Under the pieces are notes generated by a model, which was not told where the DNA came from, did not search any database, and saw only the letters and a list, made by a program, of their open reading frames with translations. From Umezawaea sp042738955 (GTDB lineage Bacteria; Actinomycetota; Actinomycetes; Mycobacteriales; Pseudonocardiaceae): 64,000 bases of DNA. This document shows positions 34,501 through 64,000 of the stretch, piece after piece. The stretch lies in assembly GCF_042738955.1 (NCBI RefSeq), contig NZ_JBHYHC010000016.1, positions 47,509 through 111,508 on the forward strand, written 5' to 3'. The translations under genes and the position numbers were made by a program. The number at the start of each line of letters is the position of its first letter. The first letter of the stretch is position 1.

Positions 34501-37021
34501 CACGGCCTTCGTCGAGATCGCCCTGCGCGCCGGTGACCAGGTCGGCTGCGGCGCTCTGGAGGAGTTGACCCTCCAGTCGCCGCTGGTCCTGCCGAGGACC
34601 GGGTCCGTGCAGCTCCAAGCCGTGGTCGGCGCTCCCGACGCGTCCGGTGCCCGCCCGTTCGCCCTGCACAGCCGCACCGGCGACGAGCTGTGGACGCGGC
34701 ACGCCACCGGGTCGCTGGTGGAGTCGGACGTCCCGACCTTCGACCTCGCCCAGTGGCCGCCGACGGGGGCCGAGGAGATCGACGTGGACGGCGTCTACGA
34801 CGGCTTCGCGGACGCCGGGTTCGGCTACGGGCCGCTGTTCCAGGGCCTCGAAGGGGCGTGGAGGCTCGGCGACGACGTGTACGCCGACGTGGCTCTGCCT
34901 TCCGACACCGACACGAGCGACTACGGCGTCCACCCGGCGCTGCTCGACTCCGCGCTGCACGCCATCGGCGCGGGCGGCCTGGCCTCCGGCGACGGCCTGC
35001 TGCCGTTCGCCTGGAGCGGGGTGCGGCTGTACTCCACCGGCGCGAAGTCGTTGCGGGTCAAGCTCTCCGCGACCGGCGAGTCGGTGGCCATCCAGCTCGC
35101 CGACGCCACCGGAGCCCCGGTGGCGTCGGTGGAGTCCCTCGCGCTGCGGGCGATCTCGGCCGACCAGCTCGCGGGCGCTCCGACCCACGTCGAGTCGCTG
35201 TACCGGGTCGAGTGGACCTCGGTCACGCCCGCCACGCCGCCCACCGACGTCACCTACGCGGTGCTCGGCGAGGACGAGCTGAAGGTCGGCGCGGGTCTCG
35301 AATCGGCGGGCGTCAGGCTGGTGGGGGAGAACGCGGACGTGGTGTTCGCGTCCTTCGTCGCCAGCCAGGACACCACGGTCCGCTCCGCCACGACCGGCGT
35401 GCTCGACCTGCTCCGCACGTGGCTCGCCGACACCGCCAACGACGACCGTCACTTGGTGCTGGTCACCCGCAACGCGGTGGCCGTCGGAGCGGACGACGAC
35501 GTGCTCGACCTCGCCAACGCCGCCGCCCGTGGCCTGGTCCGCTCGGCCCAGGCCGAGAACCCCGGCCGCTTCGTGCTGGTGGACCTGGACGAGGAGGACG
35601 CCTCCTACCTGGCGCTGACCGCCGCGCTCGCCGCAGGCGAGCCGGAACTGGCGCTGCGCAACGGAACGGCGTTCGCGCCCCGGCTCGCCAGGGCCGGTCT
35701 CGCCGCCGAGCCCACGGCGTTGGACGTCACCGGCACGGTCCTCGTCACCGGTGCCACCGGCACCCTCGGCGGCCTGGTCGCCGAGCACCTGGTGACCGAG
35801 CACGGCATCCGGAACCTGGTCCTCACCAGTCGGCGCGGCCTCGCCGCTCCCGGCGCGGAGGACCTGCGCGACCGGCTCGTCGCCAAGGGCGCCACGGTCG
35901 ACTTCGTCGCCTGCGACGTCGCCGACCGCGACGCCGTGGCCTCGCTGCTGGCCGGTGTTCCCGCCGAGCACCCGCTGACCGCCGTCGTGCACACCGCCGG
36001 TGTGCTGGACGACGCCACGATCACCTCGCTGACCGCCGACCAGGTCGACCGCGTGCTGCGGCCGAAGGTCGACGCGGCGACCACCCTGCACGAGCTGACC
36101 CGCGACCTCGACTTGGCCGCGTTCGTCCTGTTCTCCTCCACCGGCGGCGTCTTCGGGGCGGCGGGCCAGGGCAACTACGCCGCGGCCAACGCCTACCTGG
36201 ACGCGCTGGCCCAGCGCCGCAGGGCGACCGGGCTGCCCGCGACCTCGGTCGCGTGGGGCCTGTGGGTCACCGAGGACGGCATGGGCGCCGACCTCACCGA
36301 GGCCGACGTCCAGCGCATGGCACGGGCAGGCGTCGCACCGCTCACGCCCAGCGAGGGCCTGGAGCTGTTCGACATCGCCCTCTGCCACGACCTCGCCGGG
36401 CTGGTGCCGATCAACCTGGACCACGCGGTCCTGCGCTCGTTGGCCGCCGCCGGAACCCTCGCGCCGCTGCTGCGGGGCCTGGTGAAGACGCCGGTCCGCC
36501 GCGCTGCCGAAGCCGCCGTCACCGAGATGTCGTTGTCCGCCAGGCTCGCCGGACTGTCCGGAGTGGACCGCGACCGCGCGATCCTCGACCTGGTCCGGCA
36601 GCACGCGGCCACGGTGCTCGGCTACGAGTCGCACACCGCCGTCGAACCCGGTCGCGGCTTCCTGGAACTCGGCTTCGACTCCCTGACCGCGGTGGAGTTC
36701 CGCAACCAGATCACCGCGGCGACGGGCCTGCGCCTGCCCGCCACGCTGATCTTCGACTACCCGTCACCGACGGCGCTCGCCCAGCACCTCGGCACGATCG
36801 TGCCGGTCGAGGACGCGGCGAGCACCACCGGCGTGCACACCGAACTGGACCGACTGGCCGCCGCCCTGGACACGGCCGCACCGGACGACGCCGAGAAGCA
36901 GGTGATCGCGGCCCGACTCCGCGGTCTCCTGGCCTCGCTCGACGGTGCGCCGCAGGACGACGACCTCGGCTCCGCCACCGCGGACGAGTTGTTCGACCTG
37001 CTCGACAACGAGCTGTCGTGA
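17333..37021 (+). CDS. PKS-3: four-module type I polyketide synthase (modules E-H)
   Basis: A 6562-residue synthase, the largest gene here. The reading frame is open further upstream inside PKS-2. I start it at the ATG at 17333 because a GAGGAG ribosome-binding site lies at 17318-17323, and because the protein then begins with a class 1 docking helix (MANEDKVLAYLRK) followed about 30 residues later by the KS. Modules: E, KS-AT(methylmalonyl)-DH-KR-ACP (1-1724); F, KS-AT(malonyl)-KR-ACP (1725-3163); G, KS-AT(malonyl)-DH-KR-ACP (3164-4816); H, KS-AT(malonyl)-DH-KR-ACP (4817-6562), ending in docking helices near ADELFDLLDNELS. Active sites are intact throughout. It sets the 18-methyl trisubstituted alkene, the C17 hydroxyl and the first two alkenes of the conjugated polyene. 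PKS-4 starts 38 bases downstream. Confidence 0.97.
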   Translation: MANEDKVLAYLRKVTSELDDAKRKLRELDREGQEPIAIVGMGCRFPGGVSSPDQLWEFVESGGDAIGGMPGDRGWELNLDDDPEAAGSAYVADGGFLHDAAEFDANFFGISPREALAMDPQQRVLLETSWETLEHAGIDPNTLRGSRTGVFVGAAQYQYGNAAETADAEDGVEGYLLTGNATSVASGRISYTLGLEGPAVTIDTACSSSLVALHWAIQALRSGECTLALAGGVAVMATPGMFVEFSRQRGLSTDGRCKAFSADADGTGWAEGVGMLAVEKLSDARRNGHQVLAIVRGSAINQDGASNGLSAPNGLAQERVIAQALASGKLEPSDVDAVEAHGTGTKLGDPIEAQALLAAYGQDRSQPLLLGSFKSNIGHAQAAAGVAGVIKMVMAIKHGVVPKTLHAENPTPHVDWASGAVELVTETTPWPSVDRPRRAAVSSFGISGTNAHTILEQAPEAVDETERVALPAVPLLLSAKTPDALRAQAARLVALIEDDVDLTDVAYSLATKRSRFDHAAVLVGEDRAELVAGLRGLAEDGPVTDLARGASDVRGKTAFVFPGQGSQWVGMAGGLLDSSPVFAARIAECEQALSAHVDWSLSAVLRAEEGAASLDRVDVVQPALFSVMVSLAALWQSYGIKPDAVIGHSQGEIAAACVAGALSLEDAALVVALRGKALIALAGKSGMASVGLPLATVRERIADVAGVSIATINGPRSITLSGEPEVLDRLVADLEAEGVRARRVRVDYASHSPVVEIIRDEVVAALAPITPRPTTIPMFSSVTGELVDGAELDAEYWYGNARGTVVFAPTVETMIGQGFRAFVEVSPHPVLTMPVQDMLDDADATGLALGSLRRDQGGLRRFLTSLAEAHVRGLPVDWTPVFAGSGARAVDLPTYAFQHRRYWLIGNGSSIVDVTAAGLGEADHPLLGAVVDLSDDDGGVVFTGRVSVGTHPWLADHVVSGLVFVPGTAFVDLAIRAADHVGCALLDELTVQAPLVLPEHGAVQLQVAVAEADSAGRRSFTISARQDEGGWVRHATGSLAPSSLGASDDLTTWPPSGAESVDLDGLYDALAAGGLHYGPVFQGLRAVWRDGDAVYAEAALPEGTDVDGFGLHPALLDASLHAIAHGEFLSSADGPWLPFSWSGVELVAAGATTLRVRITRAGTDAVSLLVADGAGEPVASVESLVLRAISTDQLSAVRSTTSDSLFTLTWNPVTEGADSEAPAVVIPVRGTNDVDSVHSTAHSVLQLLQEWLAGDHEERLVLVTTNAVATAGEDVLDLAAAAARGLVRSAQSENPGRVLLVDTDGLPSSEAALSIALAADESEVVIRDGVVLAPRLAKAVASQEVPALDGAVLVTGGTGGLGALLAKHLVTAHGVRTLVLTSRRGPDADGAPELLDELADLGADARIVACDAADRDALSAVLADIRAEHRLAGVVHAAGVLDDGVLASLTPDRLDAVLRPKVDAAWHLHDLTADDDLALFVSFSSAAGVLGSPGQGNYAAANAFLDALTAHRRALGLPAVSLAWGLWERASGMSSAMGSGGQDRLSRGGFSALTDAEGLALFDAALATGDDLLLPVRVTLSALKAADGSVPRLWRGLVRTTTRRKATAADEAAVAGLAGRLAALPEDERMPEVLEIVRAYVAAVLGYGSGSEVDASRAFKELGFDSLTAVEFRNQLSAATGLRLPATLVFDYPTSAVLTDFLCGELLGTVPAAEVAKPAPKKHTDEPLAIVSMACRFPGGIASPEDLWRVITDGVDAISPFPTDRGWDLDLLRQALDSTEAGFLHNASSFDSTFFGITPREAVAMDPQQRLLLEVSYEAFERAGLDPATLRGSKTGVFTGLMYHDYVNGLTTIPEEVSGYLGTGNSGSVASGRVSYTFGLEGPAVTIDTACSSSLVALHVATQSLRTGECDMALVGGVAVMATPGTFVDFASQGGMAPNGRCKPFAAAADGATWSEGIGLLLVERLSDAQRNGHQVLALVRGSAVNQDGASNGLTAPNGPSQQRVIKAALADAGLSTQDVDVVEGHGTGTKLGDPIEAQALLATYGQDRERPLLLGALKSNLGHTQAAAGVAGIIKMVLAMRHGVLPRTLHTDAPTPQVDWTAGDVELITEQVEWPETGHPRRAGVSSFGIGGTNAHTIIEQAPVTSKPVPAKAPLPVTPVVLSAKSADALLGQAANLASVVEGADLTDLGFSAATTRAHLEHRAVVVAATTEELFLGLGSLPVRDTVVQGRTAILFTGQGSQRLGMGRELYNAYPVFAKAFDDVCAVLDVPVAEIVFGIDADALNQTGNAQPALFALEVALYRLVESWGVKPDAVGGHSIGEIAAAHVAGVLTLEDAAKLVSARGRLMQALPTGGAMVALQATEDEVLPHTGDTVSIAAVNGPNSVVIAGDENAVEQVVARFADRKSKRLVVSHAFHSPLMDPMLDDFRAVVSQLTFSAPKITVLGDVTDPEYWVRHVRGTVRFAETVTTLEAQGVKTFLELGPDGVLTAMAADSVRDAALVACLRKDRPEARTIVTALGALHARGVKVDWTAFFAGSGAQRVDLPTYAFQHEQYWLERPAVTAEVDEVEARFWDAVEREDLESLATSLSLESETVGTVVPALAQWRRERRGESTVEGWRYQVQWQHTTPGTATASGRWLLVGDEDLALPGVEIVRIAASAGRADLVERLETVGEVDGVLSTCTDVAEVLALVQALGDAGISAPLWCATRGAVTTGRSDVVANPEQATIWGLGLVAGLEHPDRWGGLIDLPETLDKRGYERLAAVLVGTEDQVALRGSGVFARRLAHGRNAEAVGSFAPRGTVLVTGGTGALGARVAHWLAEAGAEHLVLTSRRGADAPGATELAASLEATGVRVTLAACDVADRDAVAALVAELPPNAVIHAAGAEQFTPLAEYDPAAFAALLAPKVDGARNLDELVGEVDAFILFSSIAGTWGSGGQSAYAAANAYLDALAESRRARGATALSVAWGAWAEAGMATGDAGEQLRRRGVTAMNPDAALTALRQAIRNDDTAVAVADIDWALFAPVFTTLRPSPLIGDLPEVRAALDAAPTQDAPSTSKFSSLSAADRSRALLDLVRRQAAIVCGYASGDDITSTRPFRELGFDSLTAVELRNKLTAETGLSLPATLVFDYPTPAVLAEHLDSQFGGAGAALDTITANTPLDDEPIAIVAMSCRFPGGVSSPEQLWQLVAEGRDAISPFPSDRGWDAEALFDADPDSQGSSYVVEGGFLQGISGFDPAFFGISPREALAMDPQQRLLLETSWEVFERAGLDPTSLRGQQIGVFAGTANQDYSALLVAGGDNVEGYLGTGNITSVASGRVSYTFGLEGPAVTVDTACSSSLVALHLAAQALRSGECTMALAGGVTIMSTPGTFVEFSRQRGLATDGRCKAFAASADGTGWGEGVGMLLVERLSDAQRNGHQVLAVVRGSAVNQDGASNGLTAPNGPSQQRVIRQALANAGLSTSDVDVVEAHGTGTVLGDPIEAQAVLATYGQDRETPLLLGSLKSNIGHAQSAAGVGGIIKMVMAIRHGVAPKTLHIDEPSPKVDWTSGAVELLTEAREWPETGRPRRAAVSSFGISGTNAHTIIEQAPVTDEAETQRLALPVTPLVLSAKTPEALADQAERLLDHLDHSVADLADTAFSAATTRAHLEHGAVVVGDRDDLVRGLTALVRGDQDASLVRGTAAEGRLAILFTGQGSQRLGMGRELYDAFPVFADAFDAVCSHFERPIDDAELLTHTATTQPALFALEVALYRLVESFGVRPDFVGGHSIGEIAAAHVAGVLTLEDAAKLVETRGRLMQALPAGGAMVALQATEAEVLPHLTDTVSIAAVNGPTSVVVAGEEDAVAQVIAHFADRKSKRLTVSHAFHSPLMDPMLDEFRAVVTKLAFSEPAIAMLGDVTNPEYWVSHVRDAVRFADTVTTLEARGASTFLELGPDAVLTAMGADSVTDAVLVPALRADRPEVTTLVRALGSLHTLGNRVDWSAYFAGSGARRVELPTYAFQRERFWPQPAQGWADVSAIGLRDVDHPMLGAALSLADGDGLVLTGRLSTAAQPWLADHVVLGSILVPGTAFVELALHAAEQVGLDLLEELTLEAPLVIPEHGDVALQLTVAADDNGRRALQVHSSVGDGPWTRHASGSLATGTGTQNGLTEWPPANAEAVDLTGFYDALAESGYGYGPAFQGLKSAWLRDDEVFVEVEVADATGFGLHPALLDSALHAAGLGGLLPDADVVRIPFAWTDVSLTAVGANALRVKLSRGKHDGITLDVADRTGAPVARVESLVLRQVSADQVAATTTTDSLFKVEWVTVPTTDATVSFTELDGDLAALVDVPDAVLVSPADASEALALAQTWLADDRFADAKLVFVTRGAVSTDGEDVTDLAGAGIWGLIRSAQTEHPERFALLDLDGQEASRGVLSHALVPGAPQLALRDGDARAPRLARVAAAVGAPPALDPTGTVLITGATGALGGLVAKHLVTRYDVTNLLLVSRRGEDAPGTTELATELAGLGAVATFAACDVSDRAALERLLTGIPAERPLTGVVHTAGVLDDGTFEAQTPDRIAAVAAPKADAARHLHELVGDVEMFVLFSSLSGTYGTAGQSNYAAANATLDGLALHRRANGLAATSLAWGLWQTDTGMGTDSDRAARGGIGTLSAEDGLALFDAALTTGEAHLVPVHLDLAVLRTHPTVPAILHGLVRPARRAVRAADTASRLGLADLVGPERHRAVLELVRTQVAAVLGYDSPDAVHAGRAFKELGFDSLTAVELRNGLNAVTGMRLPATLVFDYPNAGALADHLVEELFGAVEAPAVEVRAAKVGDDEPIAIVSMACRYPGGIRNPEQLWDLVVAGNDGISPFPTDRGWDLENLFDSNPDTPGTTYAREGGFLHDAAQFDPAFFGMGPREALATDPQQRLLLETSWETFERAGIDPTSVRGSKTGVFAGVMYYDYASRLTLIPEEVEGFVGTGNSASVISGRVAYTFGLEGPAVTVDTACSSSLVALHLAVQALRSGECDLALAGGVTVMPSPGTFTSFSRQRGLAEDGRIKSFAAGADGTAWGEGVGLLLVERLSDARRNGHPVLAIVRGTAVNQDGASNGLTAPNGPSQQRVIKQALANARLGADQIDVVEAHGTGTTLGDPIEAQALLATYGQERTGDEPLWLGSIKSNIGHTQAAAGVAGVIKMVQAMRHGVLPKTLNVDAPSPHIDWSAGDVELLTEAREWPSTGRPRRAAISSFGISGTNAHTIIEQAPETLVVEPTITEQIVPVVLSARGEEALKAQAVQLHAHLAAHPELDLVEAAGTLATHRAALEHRAAFVAESRTELLGKLAAFDAITGGVEGSGKTAFLFTGQGSQRLGMGRELYEAFPVYAKAFDEVCEKFDAPVRETVFGDDADALDQTGLTQPALFAVEVALYRLLEAWGVHADHLAGHSIGELAAAHVAGVLSLDDATTLVGARGRLMQALPTGGLMISVRAAESEVLPLLTEGVSIAAVNGPKSVVIAGDEDAVLAVAGELSAQGVKTKRLKVSHAFHSPLMDPMLDEFRAVAEGLTYSTPRVPMLGDVTDPEYWVSHVRDAVRFADSLTELTRLGVTTFLEVGPDGVLTAMAAEADVTAVPVLRKDRAEVATLTTALSELHVHGVDVDWRAFFAGRATRQVELPTYAFQTSRYWLEDAAMMVDVSSAGLSSADHPLLGAAVPLADADGFLFTGRLSLETHPWLAEHEVHGVVLLPGTAFVEIALRAGDQVGCGALEELTLQSPLVLPRTGSVQLQAVVGAPDASGARPFALHSRTGDELWTRHATGSLVESDVPTFDLAQWPPTGAEEIDVDGVYDGFADAGFGYGPLFQGLEGAWRLGDDVYADVALPSDTDTSDYGVHPALLDSALHAIGAGGLASGDGLLPFAWSGVRLYSTGAKSLRVKLSATGESVAIQLADATGAPVASVESLALRAISADQLAGAPTHVESLYRVEWTSVTPATPPTDVTYAVLGEDELKVGAGLESAGVRLVGENADVVFASFVASQDTTVRSATTGVLDLLRTWLADTANDDRHLVLVTRNAVAVGADDDVLDLANAAARGLVRSAQAENPGRFVLVDLDEEDASYLALTAALAAGEPELALRNGTAFAPRLARAGLAAEPTALDVTGTVLVTGATGTLGGLVAEHLVTEHGIRNLVLTSRRGLAAPGAEDLRDRLVAKGATVDFVACDVADRDAVASLLAGVPAEHPLTAVVHTAGVLDDATITSLTADQVDRVLRPKVDAATTLHELTRDLDLAAFVLFSSTGGVFGAAGQGNYAAANAYLDALAQRRRATGLPATSVAWGLWVTEDGMGADLTEADVQRMARAGVAPLTPSEGLELFDIALCHDLAGLVPINLDHAVLRSLAAAGTLAPLLRGLVKTPVRRAAEAAVTEMSLSARLAGLSGVDRDRAILDLVRQHAATVLGYESHTAVEPGRGFLELGFDSLTAVEFRNQITAATGLRLPATLIFDYPSPTALAQHLGTIVPVEDAASTTGVHTELDRLAAALDTAAPDDAEKQVIAARLRGLLASLDGAPQDDDLGSATADELFDLLDNELS
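22505..26821 (+). other. Module F: KS - AT(malonyl) - KR (A1-type) - ACP
   Basis: KS Cys is at 23003; the first His motif reads EGHGTGT instead of EAHGTGT near 23401, with the His kept. AT Ser is at 24290 and HAFH at 24575-24586. There is no DH; a dimerisation element (FWDAVEREDL, about 25050) precedes the KR. The KR has the A-type Trp eight residues before Tyr (26159) and, unlike the PKS-1 KRs, a normal Asn four residues after it. ACP Ser is at 26648. Expected output is an L-configured hydroxyl at C17, which ends the conjugated polyene. Confidence 0.92.
26822..31780 (+). other. Module G: KS - AT(malonyl) - DH - KR (B-type) - ACP
   Basis: KS Cys is at 27341. AT Ser is at 28637 and HAFH at 28922-28933, so malonyl. 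DH His is at 29504 in HVVLGSILVP and Asp at 29969. The KR has LDD and a complete Tyr (31130)/Asn pair. ACP Ser is at 31601. Expected output is an E-alkene at C14=C15, the first double bond of the conjugated run. Confidence 0.92.
31781..37021 (+). other. Module H: KS - AT(malonyl) - DH - KR (B-type) - ACP - docking
   Basis: KS Cys is at 32297. The AT has GHSIGE (Ser 33602) and HAFH (33893-33904), so malonyl; it carries LMISVRAAESE where the other malonyl ATs have AMVALQ(A/V)TE. DH His is at 34469 in HEVHGVVLLP and Asp at 34946. The KR has LDD and a complete Tyr (36176)/Asn pair. ACP Ser is at 36680. C-terminal docking helices follow (about 36810-37018). Expected output is an E-alkene at C12=C13. 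Confidence 0.92.
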
Positions 37022-37059
37022 GCCACGTGACCGCCGCCAACGCCAGAGGAGATGATCAC

Positions 37060-62708
<25,649 letters not shown>

Positions 62709-62714
62709 ACAGGG

Positions 62715-62743
62715 GGTGCGGGACGCCGACGGCGTCCCGCACC
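62715..62743 (+). terminator. Intrinsic-type hairpin terminator after PKS-5
   Basis: A perfect inverted repeat: GTGCGGGACGCC (62716-62727) pairs with 62731-62742 across the loop GAC, extended by one G-C pair (62715/62743). It begins seven bases after the PKS-5 stop codon. No U tract follows. It probably ends the PKS-2 to PKS-5 transcript, leaving partial read-through or a separate promoter for the type II thioesterase. Confidence 0.75.
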
Positions 62744-62842
62744 ATTGTGGTGAAACCAATCCGAACGTCCCTTCCGGATGCGCCTGGAGGTTGTGCGCCC
62801 CTGGTGACTGTCGTGATGTCGTGAGAGGAACAACCAACCGCC

Positions 62843-63598
62843 ATGGCACGAGTAGTGGTCGACACCGCCCTGTGGATCCGACGGTTCCACCCCAGCCCGG
62901 ACGCGACCGTCCGGCTGGTATGCCTTCCGCACGCGGGAGGATCGGCGAGTTTTTACTACCCGGTCTCGGAATCCCTGAGGCCGGGAGTGGAAGTGCTGGC
63001 GGTGCAATACCCCGGCAGGCAGGACCGCCGCGCGGAACCCTGCATCGAATCCGTTCCCGAACTGGCCGACCGGATCGTCCAAGCCCTGAAACCGTGGACC
63101 TCCGACAAGCCCCTGGCGTTGCTGGGGCACAGCATGGGGGCGACCCTGGCGTTCGAAGTGGCGCGAGGTTTGGAACGCGTCGGGGTATCGCCGGTGGCCC
63201 TGTTCGCTTCGGGGCGTCGTGCTCCGTCGCGGTACCGGGACGACCAGGTTCACCTGCGGGACGACGACGGGATCGTCGCGGAGTTGCAGTTGTTGAGCGG
63301 GACGGATTCGCGGTTGCTCGGGAACGAGGACCTGCTGCGGCTGGTGATACCGGTGATCCGGGCCGATTACAAGGCCGTGGAGACTTATCGGTGTGAGGAC
63401 GGGGCGGTGGTGGAGTGCCCGGTGACGGTGCTGGTGGGGGACTCGGATCCCAAGGCGACGATAGAGGAAGCTCGGGCCTGGGCGGAGCACACCAGTGGGG
63501 CGTTTGACTTGCAGGTTTACCCCGGAGGGCACTTCTACCTGAGCGAGCACCAGGACGAGGTGACGGACTTGATCGCGGAACGGTTGGCTGGGGGTTGA
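62843..63598 (+). CDS. Type II (editing) thioesterase
   Basis: A free-standing 251-residue alpha/beta hydrolase of the type II thioesterase family. Such enzymes hydrolyse aberrant acyl groups from stalled ACPs of modular synthases. Visible signatures are the N-terminal LVCLPHAGGSASFYYP, nucleophile Ser97 in GHSMGA, acidic residues of GDSDPKAT (about 200-202), and His230 in GGHFYLSEH. Length is normal for the family. The ATG at 62843 has AGAGG at 62824-62828, rather far away, but no better in-frame start is seen. The gene lies 134 bases after PKS-5, behind a hairpin, in the same direction. Its first third is less GC-rich than the PKS genes. Function is confident; which modules it edits is unknown. 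Confidence 0.93.
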   Translation: MARVVVDTALWIRRFHPSPDATVRLVCLPHAGGSASFYYPVSESLRPGVEVLAVQYPGRQDRRAEPCIESVPELADRIVQALKPWTSDKPLALLGHSMGATLAFEVARGLERVGVSPVALFASGRRAPSRYRDDQVHLRDDDGIVAELQLLSGTDSRLLGNEDLLRLVIPVIRADYKAVETYRCEDGAVVECPVTVLVGDSDPKATIEEARAWAEHTSGAFDLQVYPGGHFYLSEHQDEVTDLIAERLAGG

Positions 63599-64000
63599 GC
63601 CCGGCGTGGGATGTGGGAGTCGCCTGATCGGGTGAGCCGGTTTTTGTCGGTGGTGGCTTGTACCTTGTGTATTGGGGGGTTCTGCTCGATCGAGGACCCT
63701 TGCGGAGGCGTGTCTTGCCTTGGGTTTGGGTTCTGGCGGTTTCCGGCGTTGGCCTTCCGGCGGCTGCTTCAACCCGCGGCTACTGCTTCCAGCGGTGTTC
63801 TGCCGGTGGCCGCTGCTTCCGGCAGTGGTCGCCGGGTGGCTGCCGCTTCCGTCGTGGTCACCGGGCGGCTCCGGCTGTCGTCGTGGTCACCGGGCGATTT
63901 CCGTCGTTGGTGTGGCCGATTTGACTTGGGGACCCCTCATTTCGGCCTTGATCGGGCCAAAAGGCAGTGCCCCAAAGCCCTGCCCGATCTCCAATTTTAA
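63599..64000 (+). other. Non-coding tail after the last gene, with composition shift
   Basis: After the thioesterase stop codon the sequence becomes richer in T and loses the codon-position GC bias of the PKS genes. One + frame stays open to the window end, but its product is compositionally odd (Cys-, Phe- and Arg-rich), lacks a ribosome-binding site and resembles no family I know. The stretch contains the tandem repeat at 63776-63912. No RNA gene, terminator or promoter could be supported here. It may mark the edge of the biosynthetic cluster. Confidence 0.5.
63776..63912 (+). repeat. Imperfect 29-30-base tandem repeat
   Basis: About four units are visible, at 63777-63806, 63807-63835, 63836-63864 and 63865-63893, plus a partial unit to about 63912. 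Each starts near G(T/C)GGC, has GCTTCC or similar in the middle, and ends in GTGGTCRCCGG or a variant. Units two to four are 29 bases long, not a multiple of three, so the array is not a coding repeat. Divergence between units is considerable. Confidence 0.55.

Noticed and set aside
63776..63912. CRISPR-like array
   Set aside because: Units are contiguous without spacers, are divergent and have no cas genes nearby.
63611..64000. An open + frame running to the window end
   Set aside because: No ribosome-binding site, no recognisable motif, unusual composition, and it runs through a tandem repeat whose units are not multiples of three.

Overview
The window is a 64 kb stretch of GC-rich (about 70 percent or more by eye), strongly GC3-biased DNA of actinomycete type. 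Almost all of it is the downstream part of one giant modular type I polyketide synthase (PKS) cluster, with every gene on the + strand. GC content, long collinear PKS genes and class 1 docking helices point to a filamentous actinomycete. I cannot place the genus from sequence alone; a Pseudonocardiales host is only a guess.

Layout: PKS-1 (1-10784, 5' end outside the window) holds the end of module A plus modules B and C, all ketoreductase-only. A 250-base gap follows with a strong hairpin and a candidate promoter. PKS-2 (11035-17289) is module D, the only fully reducing module. PKS-3 (17333-37021) carries modules E-H, PKS-4 (37060-51954) modules I-K, and PKS-5 (51951-62708) modules L and M plus the chain-releasing thioesterase. 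PKS-2 to PKS-5 are separated by 43 and 38 bases and then a 4-base overlap, so they look like one operon. A second hairpin follows PKS-5, then a discrete type II thioesterase gene (62843-63598). The last 400 bases are less GC-rich, contain an imperfect 29-base tandem repeat and no gene I believe.

How the genes work together: matching C- and N-terminal docking helices support the order PKS-1 to PKS-5. Reading AT and reductive domains collinearly, the carboxyl end of the product should be a 2,4,6,8,10,12,14-heptaenoyl unit with a 4-methyl, all E because the KRs are B-type. Then come a C17 hydroxyl, an 18-methyl C18=C19 alkene, a saturated C20-C22 stretch, and oxygenation at C23, C25 and C27. This is a polyene-polyol scaffold with the polyene conjugated to the carboxyl. 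Starter unit, size, and whether the product is a lactone, lactam or linear acid cannot be read here, because the upstream modules and tailoring genes lie outside.

Most notable: an eroded ketoreductase in module B; loss of the usual catalytic Asn in all three PKS-1 ketoreductases; a loop deletion shared by nine of ten malonyl ATs; a Ser-for-His change beside the nucleophile of AT-L; a recurrent in-frame TCC-ACT-NNG-GAC word; and helically phased AGGGG repeats running into a candidate promoter for PKS-2.
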